Part shown: positions 10,580-21,399 of the stretch, in pieces
Layout: each line of letters begins with the position of its first letter
How positions within the stretch are numbered: the stretch's first letter is position 1
Origin: Aporrectodea caliginosa
Taxonomy: Eukaryota > Annelida > Clitellata > Crassiclitellata > Lumbricidae
Reading direction: 5' to 3'
DNA: 64,000 bases
NCBI GenBank assembly: GCA_020284085.1
Contig: JACEVL010000019.1
Span: 3,405,162-3,469,161 of the forward strand
The notes under the pieces: model-generated
Databases searched by the model: none
What the model saw: only the letters and a program-made list of their open reading frames with translations
What the model was told of the DNA's origin: nothing
Made by a program: the position numbers and the translations under genes

Positions 10580-10900
10580 ACTCAATCCCACAAGTATATG
10601 TTGGCTTTAATATAACGTCGTTTGATATCTTGTTAAAGGTGTCTAAACACATCGTAAAATTATTAGCAGTTTCCAGTGTTAAATGACATTTTATGCATGT
10701 TGCAGAAGAAGATGACTTCGCCCTCCTCTTTCTCCCAGGCGTGAGACTGGCACAACCAGGGTGTATACGGGCAATGGCGAAGTTGTCTAAATTTAAATCA
10801 AGCACAGACCCATTTTCTAGGGTCAAGATTTGCCGCCAATTGTCTAGACGAAGTACAACTAACACAAATCTAAACATATTGTAACATTATCGTAACATTA
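10580..10900 (-). repeat. Module-array block, minus orientation
   Basis: The minus strand carries GACACC (10643-10638), 23 nt, then TATATTAAAG (from 10614); upstream on that strand lie AACACTGG and a degenerate box A (10690-10790). Confidence 0.6.
10602..10650 (-). promoter_or_regulatory. GACACC-23-TATA module (minus)
   Basis: TTTAGACACCTTTAAC on the minus strand, with exactly 23 nt between GACACC and TATATTAAAG. The same arrangement and downstream AAAGCCAACA-ATA appear at 17240-17280. Confidence 0.5.
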
Positions 10901-11244
10901 GTATATACAGTGTTGGCCAAAAAAGAAACCCCAAAGTTTTTAGGCAAACACAATCAGTGCCAATCAAGAAACTTATTAGGCTAATTACTTACGGGCATCA
11001 ACTCACTTCAAAGAACTTAACGTTCTGTCGAAAAAATAAACTTTGACCGGTATGTTGCTCAAGTATAAAAGGCATCAATTAGGGACATTGGTCGTTTTTA
11101 CACAAATACAATCAGTGCCAATTCAGAAAAGAAACTTATTTGGATAATTCTAGACTTTTACGTATTGGTCGTATTTCGTATTACGTATTTCACAGTAAAT
11201 TATCTAGTAAAGGGTTGTTCATGTTTTAAAACTTCTCTGTTTTA

Positions 11245-11330
11245 GCCTTCGATAGCCTTCGATAGTCCTATCGCCGATAGGCCCTGTGATCGATAGGACC
11301 TATATGACCGATAGTCCTATGACCAATCGG
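11245..11330. repeat. Clustered GATAGTCCTATC-type short inverted repeats
   Basis: ccgatag, cgatagtcctat, cgataggacctat and gaccgatagtcctatgacc repeat in direct and inverted form within 85 bp. Purpose unknown. Confidence 0.5.
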
Positions 11331-11499
11331 CCAAAAGTAAGAATTGTTTAGGCTATTTCATATCTACGTGTAAAGGACACATTTCACCAAACATTTTCAA
11401 ACAGAACAAAAGTTATATCACTTTTAGTGAGTCAACACCCTGTTTTTGATGGTCCAAGAACATGTAATGCAACAAAAAGTAACAAAAAACGATTTGTAA

Positions 11500-12475
11500 G
11501 AACTAAAATGTCAGTAAACATTTCCAATAAGATGTCAGTATGTGAGCGTTTTTCTGCATGGCAGTATGCATAAGATTTGAGAAAACACCGAATGCGACGA
11601 TTATATACGATCCACTACGACACCCTTAAAAAGTATTTAACCTGCGTTATATATATCGACACTTTCATTAAAATAATAGCTGTCGTCAACGGCCTTTGAT
11701 GTCATATGACGACGTTAAACCTTGTTCTAAATTTAAAAAATAATAGCTGTAATACGTCAGAAACAATCTTTGTCGGCGGCAACGACCTATGTAGTCATAA
11801 GCTGACGTTAAACTGTGGATCCAATCCAATATATAAATCTTGCATTTTGTTCATGTCTATTTTGTGATAACTGAGCGGAGAGATCTGTTGAAAATAATAA
11901 ATTTTAAGTCGATGTCAACGGACTTTGTGTCCAGAAGATGTCGTCAAACTCTTAATCTTATTACGTGGTACTAAAACTCACTGCATGCAGCATTTAGCTA
12001 ATACGTCATAAGGTCGATTTCAACGGCCTTGGCAGCCACAAGATGTCGCTAAACGCTGGATATTTAACTGCATTTGCGAGCGCCGTAGAGAGATGAGACG
12101 TCGGTAAACTGAATAACAAAGAAATTAGGGGCGTCACTCCGATATTGGTGCTTTCGGTGGTGTCAGTCCTCAAGCCAGGTTGAAGGAGGAGGGAGACCCT
12201 AGAGGCAAATCATCTTCGCTTAATTGAGCGTCGTTAAACAGGAATAATACAGTCGCACAGGTTTATCTCATCAGCTTTAGACATTAAGTTAGACATAACC
12301 AAGATCAAGTGCTCTTTCAAACAGAATGTTCCGTTAAACATGTTCCGTTAGACACGTGTTAGGTTCCATTAGAACGCTGGTAAATTTAGCCGTCATGAAG
12401 AATTGTCACTTAAAAGTGGCAATTCTAGAAAAATTACTCTTGTGGTCAACGGCTAGTTTTCTACCTTTTACGAGT
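11500..12475 (+). repeat. Module-array superunit
   Basis: Ordered as in copy 1: AAGATGTCAG boxes, GACACC module (11619), TGTCGTC/GACGAC hairpin (11691-11720), a GGCGGCAAC box (11785), the AGCGGAGAGATCTGTT hairpin (about 11873), CGGCCTTGGCAGCCACAAG box (12020), box A with the gctttcggtggtgtcag form (12130-12240), then GTTCCGTTAAACA. Confidence 0.7.
11612..11655 (+). promoter_or_regulatory. GACACC-23-TATA module
   Basis: GACACC 11619-11624, 23 nt, then TATATATATC from 11648. Confidence 0.5.
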
Positions 12476-12529
12476 CTTTATGGCCGTTCACGGCGACCTT
12501 GGCATATTGTTTTAGACAGGTTTCCGATT

Positions 12530-12770
12530 TAAAGTTAGCGATTATTTGTTGGTGTTCAACGACATTGTGTCATAGCAACGATGATTAGTGTTCCGTTCTA
12601 ATTTCTAAAGGCTGAGGACTGGCACAATCATACCTATAGGTTTGTGGCGGAGTTAGTTTGCGAATGAGTGGATTGATCGAGAGTTTGACAACATCTTCTG
12701 GAAACAAAAGCTATTAACGTCGAAAGAAATACGTTCCTATTGCAGGCTACAACCATTTAATTAGCTATTA
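12530..12770 (-). repeat. Module-array block, minus orientation
   Basis: Minus-oriented box A (about 12550-12625), then a minus-oriented hairpin box before the plus promoter-like module at 12795, giving a divergent layout. Confidence 0.6.
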
Positions 12771-12789
12771 AAACATATTATAATCTAGC

Positions 12790-12840
12790 GGTCTTCTTAG
12801 ACACCTTAGTATCAACATTAAGGAAGTCTATATAAGTGAC
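12790..12840 (+). promoter_or_regulatory. GACACC-23-TATA module (divergent locus)
   Basis: CTTAGACACC, with GACACC at 12800-12805, exactly 23 nt, then TATATAAG at 12829, followed by TGACTGTAAAC. Loci at 21740, 31778 and 43952 share this layout and the following GACTGYAA, with differing spacer bases. Confidence 0.55.
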
Positions 12841-12889
12841 TGTAAACTTTGTTACTATAATACATAAGTTCATTCCAGGATCGTTTAAG

Positions 12890-13180
12890 GAAGTTCAATT
12901 TAGTAGCAGCAGTACTGTTGCTACTGCATTCTAAAAACTCTAACTCTGCCATAAAACTGCCGCGCATTAGTGCCAGGCAGTGCTAGTCACAAGCCTGGAT
13001 AAAGGAGGAGGGTGTCGCTAAAATGAAACTGCAACTGCTGCTACTAAATTGAACTTCGCCACTGCTGGAGTTCTGGGAGTGCCACTGTGCCAGTCGCAAG
13101 CCTGGAGAAAGTAGGAGGACGACGCTAAAATAATCATCTTTGTCATGACACAGTGTCGTTAAACAGCACCTAACCAAACT
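12890..13180 (+). repeat. Module array: two box-A copies in tandem
   Basis: Box A at about 12945-13020 (gtgctagtcacaagcctggataaaggagg) and again at 13050-13165 (gtgccagtcgcaagcctggagaaagtagg...gacacagtgtcgttaaacag). The doubled arrangement recurs at 21870-22135, 31895-32095 and 36296-36510. Confidence 0.65.
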
Positions 13181-13344
13181 TGCTGTCTATGATAATTTCT
13201 ATCAAATGTACATCTACAAGAACACCGCTAATTACCTTGATCAGCCTTTTCTCTTCTGGGATGCGCATTATAATTGTGTATTAGATGTCTAAATTGTTTT
13301 AGAGTCGTAAGGATGACTGACTGCCTCAATTTTTTGCCATCCAC

Positions 13345-13562
13345 TTCAAATGACTGACTCCCAACTCTGTAAGAATTCATACCCTAATAATCTTGAAATT
13401 CCCAGTCCTCGAAGGTTTCTCGTTCTGAACGAAACCCGCCTTAGGAGCTGTCCTGGTCTCTCCGTCAACCGGACTGCAGTGGGATCTTCAATTGCCCATC
13501 TCTGGACAACCCTCTGAAACGACTCAGCGCTCGTGAATAATCTATAACCGCTAATCGTATTC
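13345..13562 (+). mobile_element. Family R1 repeat copy
   Basis: Shares tcgaaggtttctcgttc, ggatcttcaactgcc-like and cagcgctcgtgaataa segments with 24215-24520 and 26505-26720. Confidence 0.55.
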
Positions 13563-13767
13563 TCATATTGCCAGTCCAAAGTCTAACGAAAACTAAAAGG
13601 GAGACGCTATAATATTTGTTATGACAAAGAGTCGTTACATACCAACTAACCAATCAATCGATTTTTCTGTGAGAATCACTTCATCTTAGCCAATGTTTAA
13701 GGTAAGGTCGACGTCAACGGCCTTTAATGCCATAAGATGTGGTTATACTCTGCATCCATCAGTTTAG

Positions 13768-13942
<175 letters not shown>

Positions 13943-14150
13943 CTTTTCTTTATTGAAGCGCCTGACAAACGCACTGCGCTGTACATTTACATGTTATGCA
14001 ATTGAAACAATTCACAAGAACACAAATGTCAGAAGACATAAATCTTAACTACTAACAGAACAGACAGCCTGCAATACACGGCGCTAATAGCAGCCTACAA
14101 GCATGTCCGCCTACGGTACTTGATCTCGGTACCTCTCGCTCTCTATTCCA
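13943..14150 (-). mobile_element. tRNA-derived SINE (5'-truncated), family S1
   Basis: On the minus strand this reads ...AGAGAGCGAGAGGTACCGAG..., GGCGGACATG, GCTGCTATTAGCGCCGTGTA, then GTGCGTTTGTCAGGCGCTTC just before the (ATT)n tail. Other copies: 34675-34729 plus 36116-36290, 53436-53677, and 56997-57285 (plus strand). The tRNA-like head present in the other copies is missing here. Confidence 0.85.
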
Positions 14151-14396
14151 GGTAGAGTGCTCTCTTTAGACACCTTTATAACGTCATTCACAATACGAGA
14201 TAAGTGTGAGACTCTAAAACAATTTAGACATCCAATACTCGCCTCATAAGATCGCTTCAATTGCCTGTAACTAATTGGTGATCAATATGCCAAAGTAATT
14301 TCAGTAGACGGAAATGGCCTTTGTTGTCTTAAGCTGTCGTTAAAATCTGGATCCATTGCCAGTAACGATCAATAGAAAGTATGCAATTGCAATAGG

Positions 14397-14412
14397 AACG
14401 GTGAGAACTGTT
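14397..14412 (+). ncRNA. GAGA-tetraloop hairpin
   Basis: AACGGT-GAGA-ACTGTT. Preceded by CAATAGAAAGTATGCAATTG and followed by GAAAATAA, the usual context. Confidence 0.45.
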
Positions 14413-14675
14413 GAAAATAAGTTCTGTAGACGTTACATGCCTTTGTTGTTATAAGATATCGTTAAACTCGGCATACAACAGTTTAGTAGAGCGCTGTCGT
14501 TAGACACCTTTATAATGGAATTCAAAGCAATATAAGTAGGACGCGCGGAACCAATTCAGTTGCTCTCGGCGGCAACGGCCAAATTGAGTTCCGTAGGCGT
14601 GTAACATTATAATCATCTGGCTAATTTAATGGCTTCAATAGGCTATAACTACTTGGTCAACAGTAGAAAATTTCC

Positions 14676-14690
14676 AACGGTGAGAACCGT
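14676..14690 (+). ncRNA. GAGA-tetraloop hairpin, G-C variant
   Basis: AACGGT-GAGA-ACCGT: the fourth pair is G-C where other copies have G-U, so pairing is kept. Confidence 0.45.
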
Positions 14691-14810
14691 AGAAAATTAT
14701 TTCTGTCAACGTCAACGGCCTTTGTTACCATAAGCTGTCGTTAAACTCTGGATCCTCTTATACGTGGTACTTGACCTCTCGCGCTGCAGCGTTTAGTTCA
14801 ACGCCGGGCA

Positions 14811-15004
14811 TTTGCTGTAGTTGGTCCCTCTACTTGGAATGACCTTCCCCTCACTCAGGGCTAAACTAATGACTAGATTTTCCTTTTTGGTCTTTCGTTC
14901 CTTAAAGACGTTTCTTTCCCCCCGGGGTTTTGTTCTGAGAGCGCCTCTGAATAGTTATTCTGAGAGAGGCGCTATATAAATCTTTAGATACGATACGATA
15001 CGAT
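14811..15004 (+). mobile_element. LINE 3' end fragment (CR1/L2-like)
   Basis: Plus-strand remnant of the LINE C-terminus (GCATTTGCTGTAGTTGGTCC corresponds to AFAVVGP, then STWNDLP) followed by the 3' signature GAGAGCGCCTCTGAATAG...GAGGCGCTATATAAATC and a (GATAC)n tail at 14985-15003. Confidence 0.8.
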
Positions 15005-15350
15005 AATTATAAGTTAAGCTCGACGTCAATTATAGCCTTATCAGCCTATAAGATGTCTCTAAACTCTGGATACTTTTGTTGTGATCGCTATAAAACTATG
15101 AGATGCCGTTAAATTGAATAACAACAATGCAGGTGTTACTCCGCAACAGTCACTTTCGGGTGGTGCCAGTCTCAAGCCAGGTTGATGGAGAACAGAGACT
15201 CTAATCATCTTCGTTTAATAGAGCGTCGTTAAATTGAAATTATACATCAGTCGCACATTTTTTTTCTCAGTATTAAACATTAAGTAACAAAAGGCTAACA
15301 CCAATTACCCTTTTGGACACAATATTCTGTTAAACACGAGGGAAAATAGA
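15005..15350 (+). repeat. Module-array block
   Basis: Continues the unit interrupted by the LINE end: AAGATGTCTCTAAACTCTGG (15050), box A with ctttcgggtggtgccag (15150-15230), and the tail stretch with ATTAAGTAACAAAAGGC (15280). Confidence 0.65.
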
Positions 15351-15734
15351 TTAACCAATAAAAATATAATGTCCCTGTGTCTGTAGCGATACGCATGCCA
15401 GAGGACATAGTCACGCTGCAGGCACGCGCAGCAGGCGTTCGAGTGTCGCGCAGCTGGTGAGTAGTAGACACTCGGGAGGCAGCGCTCGACAAACAAAACA
15501 TTTTAAACACAAAACGTGAGTCTGTGTATCAATATTATTACATCTCTATGTTGAAGTTATGAAAATTATTTCACAAAAAAAATTCATGCCAGTCCACGTT
15601 TTCCTTTGACATATTTAAGTCTCGAAGTTTGGGATTCAACTGACGGACTTTCAATCGCTCTTTGTCTTGTTCCTCAGTATATTAAATCCGCATGGAAGCA
15701 ATTCTTAGCTAAGATTGAGAGCTGTATTATGCCA

Positions 15735-15800
15735 AAAAATAATCTTTGTCGGCGGCAACGGCCAATGTAGTCATAAGCTGCCGTTAAACTGAGGATCCAA
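15735..15800 (+). ncRNA. Hairpin module, stem CGGCGGC/GCTGCCG
   Basis: CGGCGGC at 15750-15756 and GCTGCCG at 15778-15784 enclose AACGGCC...CATAA; GTTAAAC follows after one base. Relative to CGACGTC/GATGTCG, two stem positions are changed on both sides (A-U to G-C and U-A to G-C). Further copies at about 32320-32357, 27897-27937 and 44050-44095. Confidence 0.5.
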
Positions 15801-16033
15801 TCCAATTCTTAGCTAATTTATATGGCTTTGAATCATTAATTTCCATTTATGAATAATTTCATGTAACTGAAACTGGCATTTGAAAGATGGACGCGTTATG
15901 AAAAAATGATTCGACTTTTTTAAAATAGTTTCATAATAATTATTGTCAGTCTTAGGACGGGCAAGTATCCAGTTAATTATAATAGAAGAAGAAGTTACGT
16001 AGTGAACTTTTCCGTTATGTTAATTTGATTAAC

Positions 16034-16240
16034 TTCATTTCGGTAGGTGGCGCTGCTCAAAATCCTATAAATTACGCTTGCAGCCAGCGATTGCTGGCGC
16101 GTGAGTTCATTTTTAGAAGAAGAAATGAAGTATTTCACGAAGTTAGGTTTCCCTTTTACGACGTCATTTCCTTTCAGTAGGTGGCGCTCCTATGGTCTTA
16201 TGCAACGAAATAGGCTCATTGCATTTCGGTAGGTGGGACC
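16034..16240 (+). repeat. Three copies of GTAGGTGG(CGCT)
   Basis: ttcatttcggtaggtggcgct at 16034, a variant ttcctttcagtaggtggcgct at 16167 and gcatttcggtaggtgg at 16221, each in similar context. Short dispersed repeat; function unknown. Confidence 0.55.
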
Positions 16241-16499
16241 GCTAAGAACATGACCGCCAGTCGATGTTGTTTACAAGAATATACAAGAGCAACAGATCGC
16301 TTATTACGCTCAGATTCAAATTTGCATGTAATGAAAGTTGGGGCGGGCATGCGACTCGCCCGAAGGTTATCAATTCTTTTCAACCGTCTTAGGACTGCCA
16401 AACAGCTAGTGTGTATATATAAAAAAATAAGAAAGCACATGCATTACTCATTTTATCGATGCTTTAGAGCGGTGGTTAAAGGCAATTTTAGCCGATACG

Positions 16500-16775
16500 T
16501 AGAATAGCGACTTAAATTTAGCGGATAATATATAGGGCTAAATCATTTTAAACAGTACTTTTTATTTAAAGTTTCACTTCGACACCTTAAAAACGCTCCG
16601 TCTATTGGATTTATATAGGTCGTCATCGGATGTGGTTTTGTTTGGACGTTAAATTTCTCGTTTTCATTGTATGGTATACATTGTGAATTGTCGTCAACGG
16701 CCTTTGATGTCATAAGGCGACGTTAAACCTTTGATTAATAATAATGGTTTTGATTGGGTTCAGTTCACACACGTG
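16500..16775 (+). repeat. Module-array tail block
   Basis: Tail segment of the superunit (attttaaacagtactttttatttaaag), GACACC module (16581-16586, 25 nt, TATATAGG at 16612) and a GTCGTC/GGCGAC hairpin (16690-16725). Confidence 0.65.
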
Positions 16776-17530
16776 ATTAATAATACAACAACCTGGGTTA
16801 AATTAGAGTTAGCTAGGTGCTGCATGTTTAACGACACTGTGTCATAACAAAGATGATTAGCGTCGCTCTCCCCTTCCTCCAGGCTTGGGACTGGCACTGC
16901 CAGAAAACAGGAAGTAACTTCTGAATTAAGTTCGGGTAGTTTATAGTAGTTCAGTTTAACGACACTGTGACGGCAAAGATCATTAGCGTCGCCTTCCTCC
17001 TTTATCTAGGCTTGGGACTGGCGCTACCAGAGTAGTAAGAGTACGAGCAGTGGCGGAGTTTTAAATTAGGGTTAACCCAATGTCGCCTATACAGCATTGG
17101 CTGACAAAAAGGAATTCAAGATATATATCTATAGGCTGATCGCTAGATTTCTTTCTTGTAGTTTTTATCTTCTGGCATCCAGGGCCACTAACGTCGAGAA
17201 GAACCTAAAATAATATAATTACCACACGTATGTGTTGGCTTTAATATAGTGTGGTTTTAAAGCTAGTTGAGGGTGTCTAAAAACGTCGTAACATTACTTG
17301 TAGATTACAGTGGTTAACGACATCTTATGTATGCTGCAAAGTCCGATGACGTCGCCCTCCTATTTTTTCCATGCGTGAGACTGGCACGACCATGGTGTAT
17401 AGGGCAATTGGGAAGTTGTCTAACTTTAACTCAAGCACATACCAGTTTTATAGGGTCAAGATTTTTCGCCAAATGTCTGGACGAAGTACATCGTATACCT
17501 CACACAAATCAACGCTCACATTTCAAATCT
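16775..17530 (-). repeat. Module-array block, minus orientation
   Basis: Two minus-oriented box-A copies (16825-16900, 16955-17030) and a third, degenerate one (17345-17410), with a minus GACACC module at 17277-17272. Confidence 0.65.
17240..17285 (-). promoter_or_regulatory. GACACC-23-TATA module (minus)
   Basis: On the minus strand GACACC ends at 17272; after 23 nt comes TATATTAAAG from 17248. The intervening bases differ from those at 10615-10637 but the spacing is identical. Confidence 0.5.
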
Positions 17531-18620
17531 AATACAGCATGGTAAAACCACAAGCGATTTAACCCCGTGGGGTTGCGGAAAACTATAGTTTCCAGCCTAT
17601 TCAAAAGAAAGCATTCTACTCATAATAATAATCTTCGTTTAATATTTTTCATTCTGACAACTACGCAGGATGATTACAATTCAGTATGAACGGGTGATCA
17701 GAAGTTATTACAGGAGCCCAATTTAACTGTATTCGGCAGCCATGCAAGGCGCCCATCACGTCCTACATCTCATTTTACCAACGCGCCATATCGGAAATGA
17801 TAGGCTGAGTGGACCTCTGGGAGGGTTACGGGAAGCGATCTCGCTACCTACTGCTCTTCACGCCATATAATGGACCCCCCCCCATCATCGACTATGACAC
17901 ACGAGCTCTGCGAAGGATGATGCATTGTGACAACTGATCTCCCTAGGACAAGGGCGTAACTGACCCCTACACCATAAAGTGTCAGTGACCAATCCCATCC
18001 TTCTTCTTCTCCCCTTCCCTCTCCCTTCTGAGATTTAGTACGGACTTGTTAAGATACTACCAACTGCAGCAATATGGACGACTTCACAAAGTCGTGCAAC
18101 ATAAAACAATAAGTAAGCTAGAAAAGTTAAAGTCAAAGCTTATCCGTAATCATTAACCATTAGCCTAGATGTGAGAGTGTGTGTATGTGCGTTTTAGTGT
18201 TTATATGTTTGTGTGTGTATGTGCCTAGGCTGCCACAAGATATCATTAAACATCGTCCATTAGATATCAGTGTGTGTGCTTGTGTGTGTCTTGACAGCCG
18301 TAAGTTGTCAGTTAACATAACCAATAAGATGTCAGTATGTAAGGGTTTGTTTGCTTTCTCAGCCATAGGATGTCAGAATGGATGGATGGATCCAGGGTTT
18401 AACGGCAGCTTATGACAATATAGGCCGTTGCCGCCGACAAAGATTATTTTTTGGCATAATACAGCTCTTTTATGTCAGAAAACGTCGAATGCGACTTATA
18501 ATACACGATTCGCTACGACACCTTTAGAAAGCGTTTAACATACGCTACATAGTCGACATTTCCATAAATGTACTAAGCTACATAGTCGACATTTCCATAA
18601 ATGTACTAATCTAACTCCGC

Positions 18621-18710
18621 CACTACCCTACCTGTGGTAGTGCCAGTCCCAAGCCTGGACAAAGGAGGAGGGCGACACTAATCATCTTTTTGTTATGACA
18701 GTGTCGTTAA
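18621..18710 (+). ncRNA. Box A, two-hairpin module (best-paired copy)
   Basis: Hairpin 1: CACTACC (18621-18627) pairs with GGTAGTG (18636-18642). Hairpin 2: GCGACACT (18672-18679) pairs with AGTGTCGT (18700-18707), and TAAAC follows. Other copies have CACTGCC with GGTGGTG (19429-19449), CACTGT with ACAGTG (36726-36747), and CTCTGC with GTGGAG (33139-33163), so pairing is kept while bases change. Possible structured RNA of about 90 nt. Confidence 0.5.
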
Positions 18711-18774
18711 ACAGTAACCAAGCAAAAAATGTACTAATCTGCCCAAATCCTGATGAACTGCATTATGTCAACTG

Positions 18775-18790
18775 AACGGTGAGAACTGTT
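18775..18790 (+). ncRNA. GAGA-tetraloop hairpin
   Basis: AACGGT-GAGA-ACTGTT, followed by GAAAATAATAAA. Confidence 0.45.
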
Positions 18791-18869
18791 GAAAATAATA
18801 AATATTTATGTCGTCAAACTCTGAATTCCCTTACGCGGTAATAAAACTCTGTTCAGCGTTTGGCTAATA

Positions 18870-19275
18870 TCTATACTATAAGGCTGAAAGTTTGTCCTTC
18901 TGTTTGTCCATCCCAACAAAGGCTCGCGATACGAAAATTTTTACAAAACGTACTTATGCGAATTTGTAGGTTACCGCACTATTCTCAACTCACAATTTAG
19001 TTTAAAATCCGACTTTTCGACATTTTAAGTTTCGATATGGTCACATTCAATATAAATGACGGCAGCCATTTGTCTTCAAACCACGCTTGGGCTAAATGTG
19101 CAAATCAAGCGCATTCGTCATAAAGCCACGACGTCGCCCTGAAAAATTGCGCTGGCTAATTGAATACCAAATGCTCGGGAAGAAGAGGTCGACCTTCGCC
19201 TACTATATTTAGCCAGAGGAACAAATAATATTTAATTTAGAGATAACCCGTGCGAAGCCGGGCAACTACGTCTAG
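18870..19275 (+). mobile_element. Non-autonomous Helitron
   Basis: It begins TCTATACTATAAGGCTGAAA after an A and ends in a GC hairpin (CCCGTGCGAAGCCGGG) followed by ACTACGTCTAG before a T. The TC start, the 3' hairpin about 10 nt from a CTAG end, and insertion between A and T without target duplication are the Helitron hallmarks. Removing it restores the array sequence (ggctaata|taagtcataaggtcgac), which matches uninterrupted units. At 406 bp it has no Rep/helicase and depends on an autonomous relative. Confidence 0.88.
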
Positions 19276-19870
19276 TAAGTCATAAGGTCGACGGCAACGG
19301 CCTTCGCAGCCGCAAGATGTCGTTAAACGTTGGTTATTTGGACGCAGTTATATGAGCGCCATAGAGAGATGAGACGTCGTTAAACTGAATAAGAAAAAAA
19401 TTGGAAAAAATTGCGGACGCAACTCAGACACTGCCGCTTTCGGGTGGTGCCAGGCTAAGCCAGGTTGAAAGAGGAGGGAGACGCTAGACACAAATCATCT
19501 TCGTTTAATAGAGCGTCTTTAATCTGGTTTTTTCTCTCAGTTTAAAACATTAAGTAACACAGGGCCAATATCAATTGCTCTGTCGAACACAAAATTTCGT
19601 TAAACACGAGGGAAAATAGGTTAATGTTTACCACATATAAGAAAATATTTATATGAATCATATTAAAGTTTCGAATGAGTTCACGTAAAATTGAATTTTA
19701 TCCGGCATGAAGTCTTGCGACTTAAAATCAGCAGATAATTTACGTAGGGACGAATCATGTGAAACAGCGCGTTTCGTCTGAAATTTCATTTGGACACCTT
19801 AAAATCACTTCTCCTTTGGGATTTATATTTCTCGCCATCAGATCTCGTTTAGATCGTCTGCTCTAGCTAC
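19276..19870 (+). repeat. Module-array superunit (3' part after the Helitron)
   Basis: Continues with CGGCCTTCGCAGCCGCAAGATG hairpin box (19300-19325), box A form CACTGCC/GGTGGTG (19429-19449), ATTAAGTAACACAGGGCC, and a GACACC module (19793-19798, 25 nt, TATATT at 19824). Confidence 0.75.
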
Positions 19871-19874
19871 CTAG

Positions 19875-20880
19875 TACACCAAATACAAGTTTCTATAATA
19901 GACAAGGGATCAAAAAGACTTATAAAAATTAGGTTGACTGGTCGTCGCGAAAAGCGCGAGCTGGGCTACTTTTCAATGCGCTCGCGACTGAAAATTTCGT
20001 CCTCGCGATATTTGGGCTACTTTTGAATTGTCCCGCGGTCGCTACGGCGACATTATGTATTCTCATAAATTGACCGCAATAGGCTACTAGTTCACTGTTA
20101 CTAGCTACTATTCTTATGTGTTTTAACCATAACCATAACCATCAGTTTATTGAGCCAGCAAGTATTTTTCCGCTGATATTTCATACACGAATGTTCCAAT
20201 GGTTACAATAGGGAGACCAGAAGGGACCTTGGTCCCACTTATTAGGACCCCCTAGATACCAGTTGCAGTATTAGATGGCGGTAAGATGTTGTTGCTTAGT
20301 TAGTAATAATATACATGCTCTACAAAGTACGGTATTATAGTCTACAGTAAGCACGAAGCAGTCTGCCATATTTTTTTACGTAAGTGGTTTCAAGTATGTA
20401 TATTGACGTACCTAGCACAAATTTACTACTGTTTTCATTTAGCTGTTGACTTGCGACTGTTGGGGTACTTTTGGACATGATTTCGCGACCAAGCACTTCC
20501 GCTGGCAATCGTGATACAAATTGTATTGTATTTATTGTATTGTATTGTATTTCATTTAGAACACTGTTATAGAGCTACCGACATTGGGGCGACTTTTGGC
20601 CGAATCGGAGTTTCGCGAACATGAGCAATTCCAAAATCTACGCGGCGGCTTTGAGGTGGATTCAACCCGCAATGCTCGGATTCATGCAGAGTATAAAATA
20701 TTGCATATATTTATTTGCATAGGCTACATTTATAAATCATAATCCTGTTTTAAACCAATCAACCAAGCAACTGCCACTTGTTGATTACGCACAGTATTTT
20801 TCTAAGAAAATAAATAAGCAATTAGATTGTTTACAACTAACGATTTTTGAAAAATTTATATATAATATATATCATACGTT
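19875..20880. other. Spacer with GC-rich motif clusters, unclassified
   Basis: It lacks array modules. Repeated phrases (gggctactttt, ctcgcgac, tttcgtcctcgcg) occur at 19970-20050 and in weaker form at 20455-20510 and 20590-20625, suggesting a decayed repeat. A ttgtattgtattgtatt stretch near 20521-20555 resembles a LINE tail. No coding signal. Confidence 0.4.
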
Positions 20881-21080
20881 TAGGGCTATATAAAGGTTTC
20901 TAAGAAATATCTTAATATTATTAGCAGTATCTAGTGGTTGGGTCATATAAAGAGGGGAGTAGTAGTAGTTTCAGTTTAACGACACTGTGTGCTAACACAG
21001 GTCGTAATCGTCGCCCTCCTCATTTATGCAGGCTTTGGACTGGCACTGTCAGATTAGGAACAGTGGCGGAGTTCATAAAG
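20880..21080 (-). repeat. Module-array fragment, minus orientation
   Basis: Minus-oriented box A at about 20970-21060 (tttaacgacactgtgtgc...tggactggcactg...cagtggcggagtt). Confidence 0.55.
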
Positions 21081-21285
21081 AGAGGAGATTCTGTCCTAAG
21101 AAATATAATTGAGGGAAGAATGGATTGGTAAAAGTCAAGAGAGAGACCAAGAATCATGCCATTTTACTTGATTATGGGGGAAGGTTACATAAAGCCAACG
21201 GAGAGCAGGCCTACTTGACAACGAGGAGAATGGCGGCTAAATTGGAAGTATACGAACCAGCCTAGAAGGCAGAGACTATATAATA
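21075..21285 (+). mobile_element. LINE C-terminal relic (RTE-like)
   Basis: Plus strand: LRNIIEGRMDW, stop, KSRERPRIMPF. The pattern (IIEGRMEG-rich stretch followed by RGRPR) marks the C-terminal end of RTE-like LINE proteins. Broken by a stop; a second copy lies at 24030-24180. Confidence 0.6.
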
Positions 21286-21399
21286 AAATTATACTTTATA
21301 TTTTCGTTCTACAGCTGGTATCATTAACTCTTAAGGGTGACAACTGTTGAAAAATCAATTAGCTGTCGAGGTAAACTGTTTTCGTGCTTTATACGATAT

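Larger units (their letters stand above)
14150..14810 (+). repeat. Module-array block with repeated hairpin sets
   Basis: GACACC module at 14169 (weak TATA), tracagg/hairpin units at 14230-14350, GAGA-loop hairpin 14397-14412, another at 14676-14690 with AACGGT-GAGA-ACCGT (G-U replaced by G-C), and hairpin boxes with GTCGTTAAAC at 14327, 14456 and 14728-14746. Confidence 0.7.
18001..18869 (+). repeat. Module-array superunit, copy resembling 1-1460 (5' part)
   Basis: Starts ttcttcttctcccc like base 1 and shares the gcaatatggacgacttc, tcgtgcaacat and aaacaataagta segments. It carries AAGATATCATTAAAC, a GACACC module (18517, 23 nt, TACATAG), box A with clear stems (18621-18707) and a GAGA hairpin (18775-18790). 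A Helitron interrupts it at 18870. Confidence 0.8.

Noticed and set aside
10910..11330. Mariner terminus (tacagtgttggccaaaaa)
   Set aside because: No matching inverted end within reach and no transposase; kept only as an observation.
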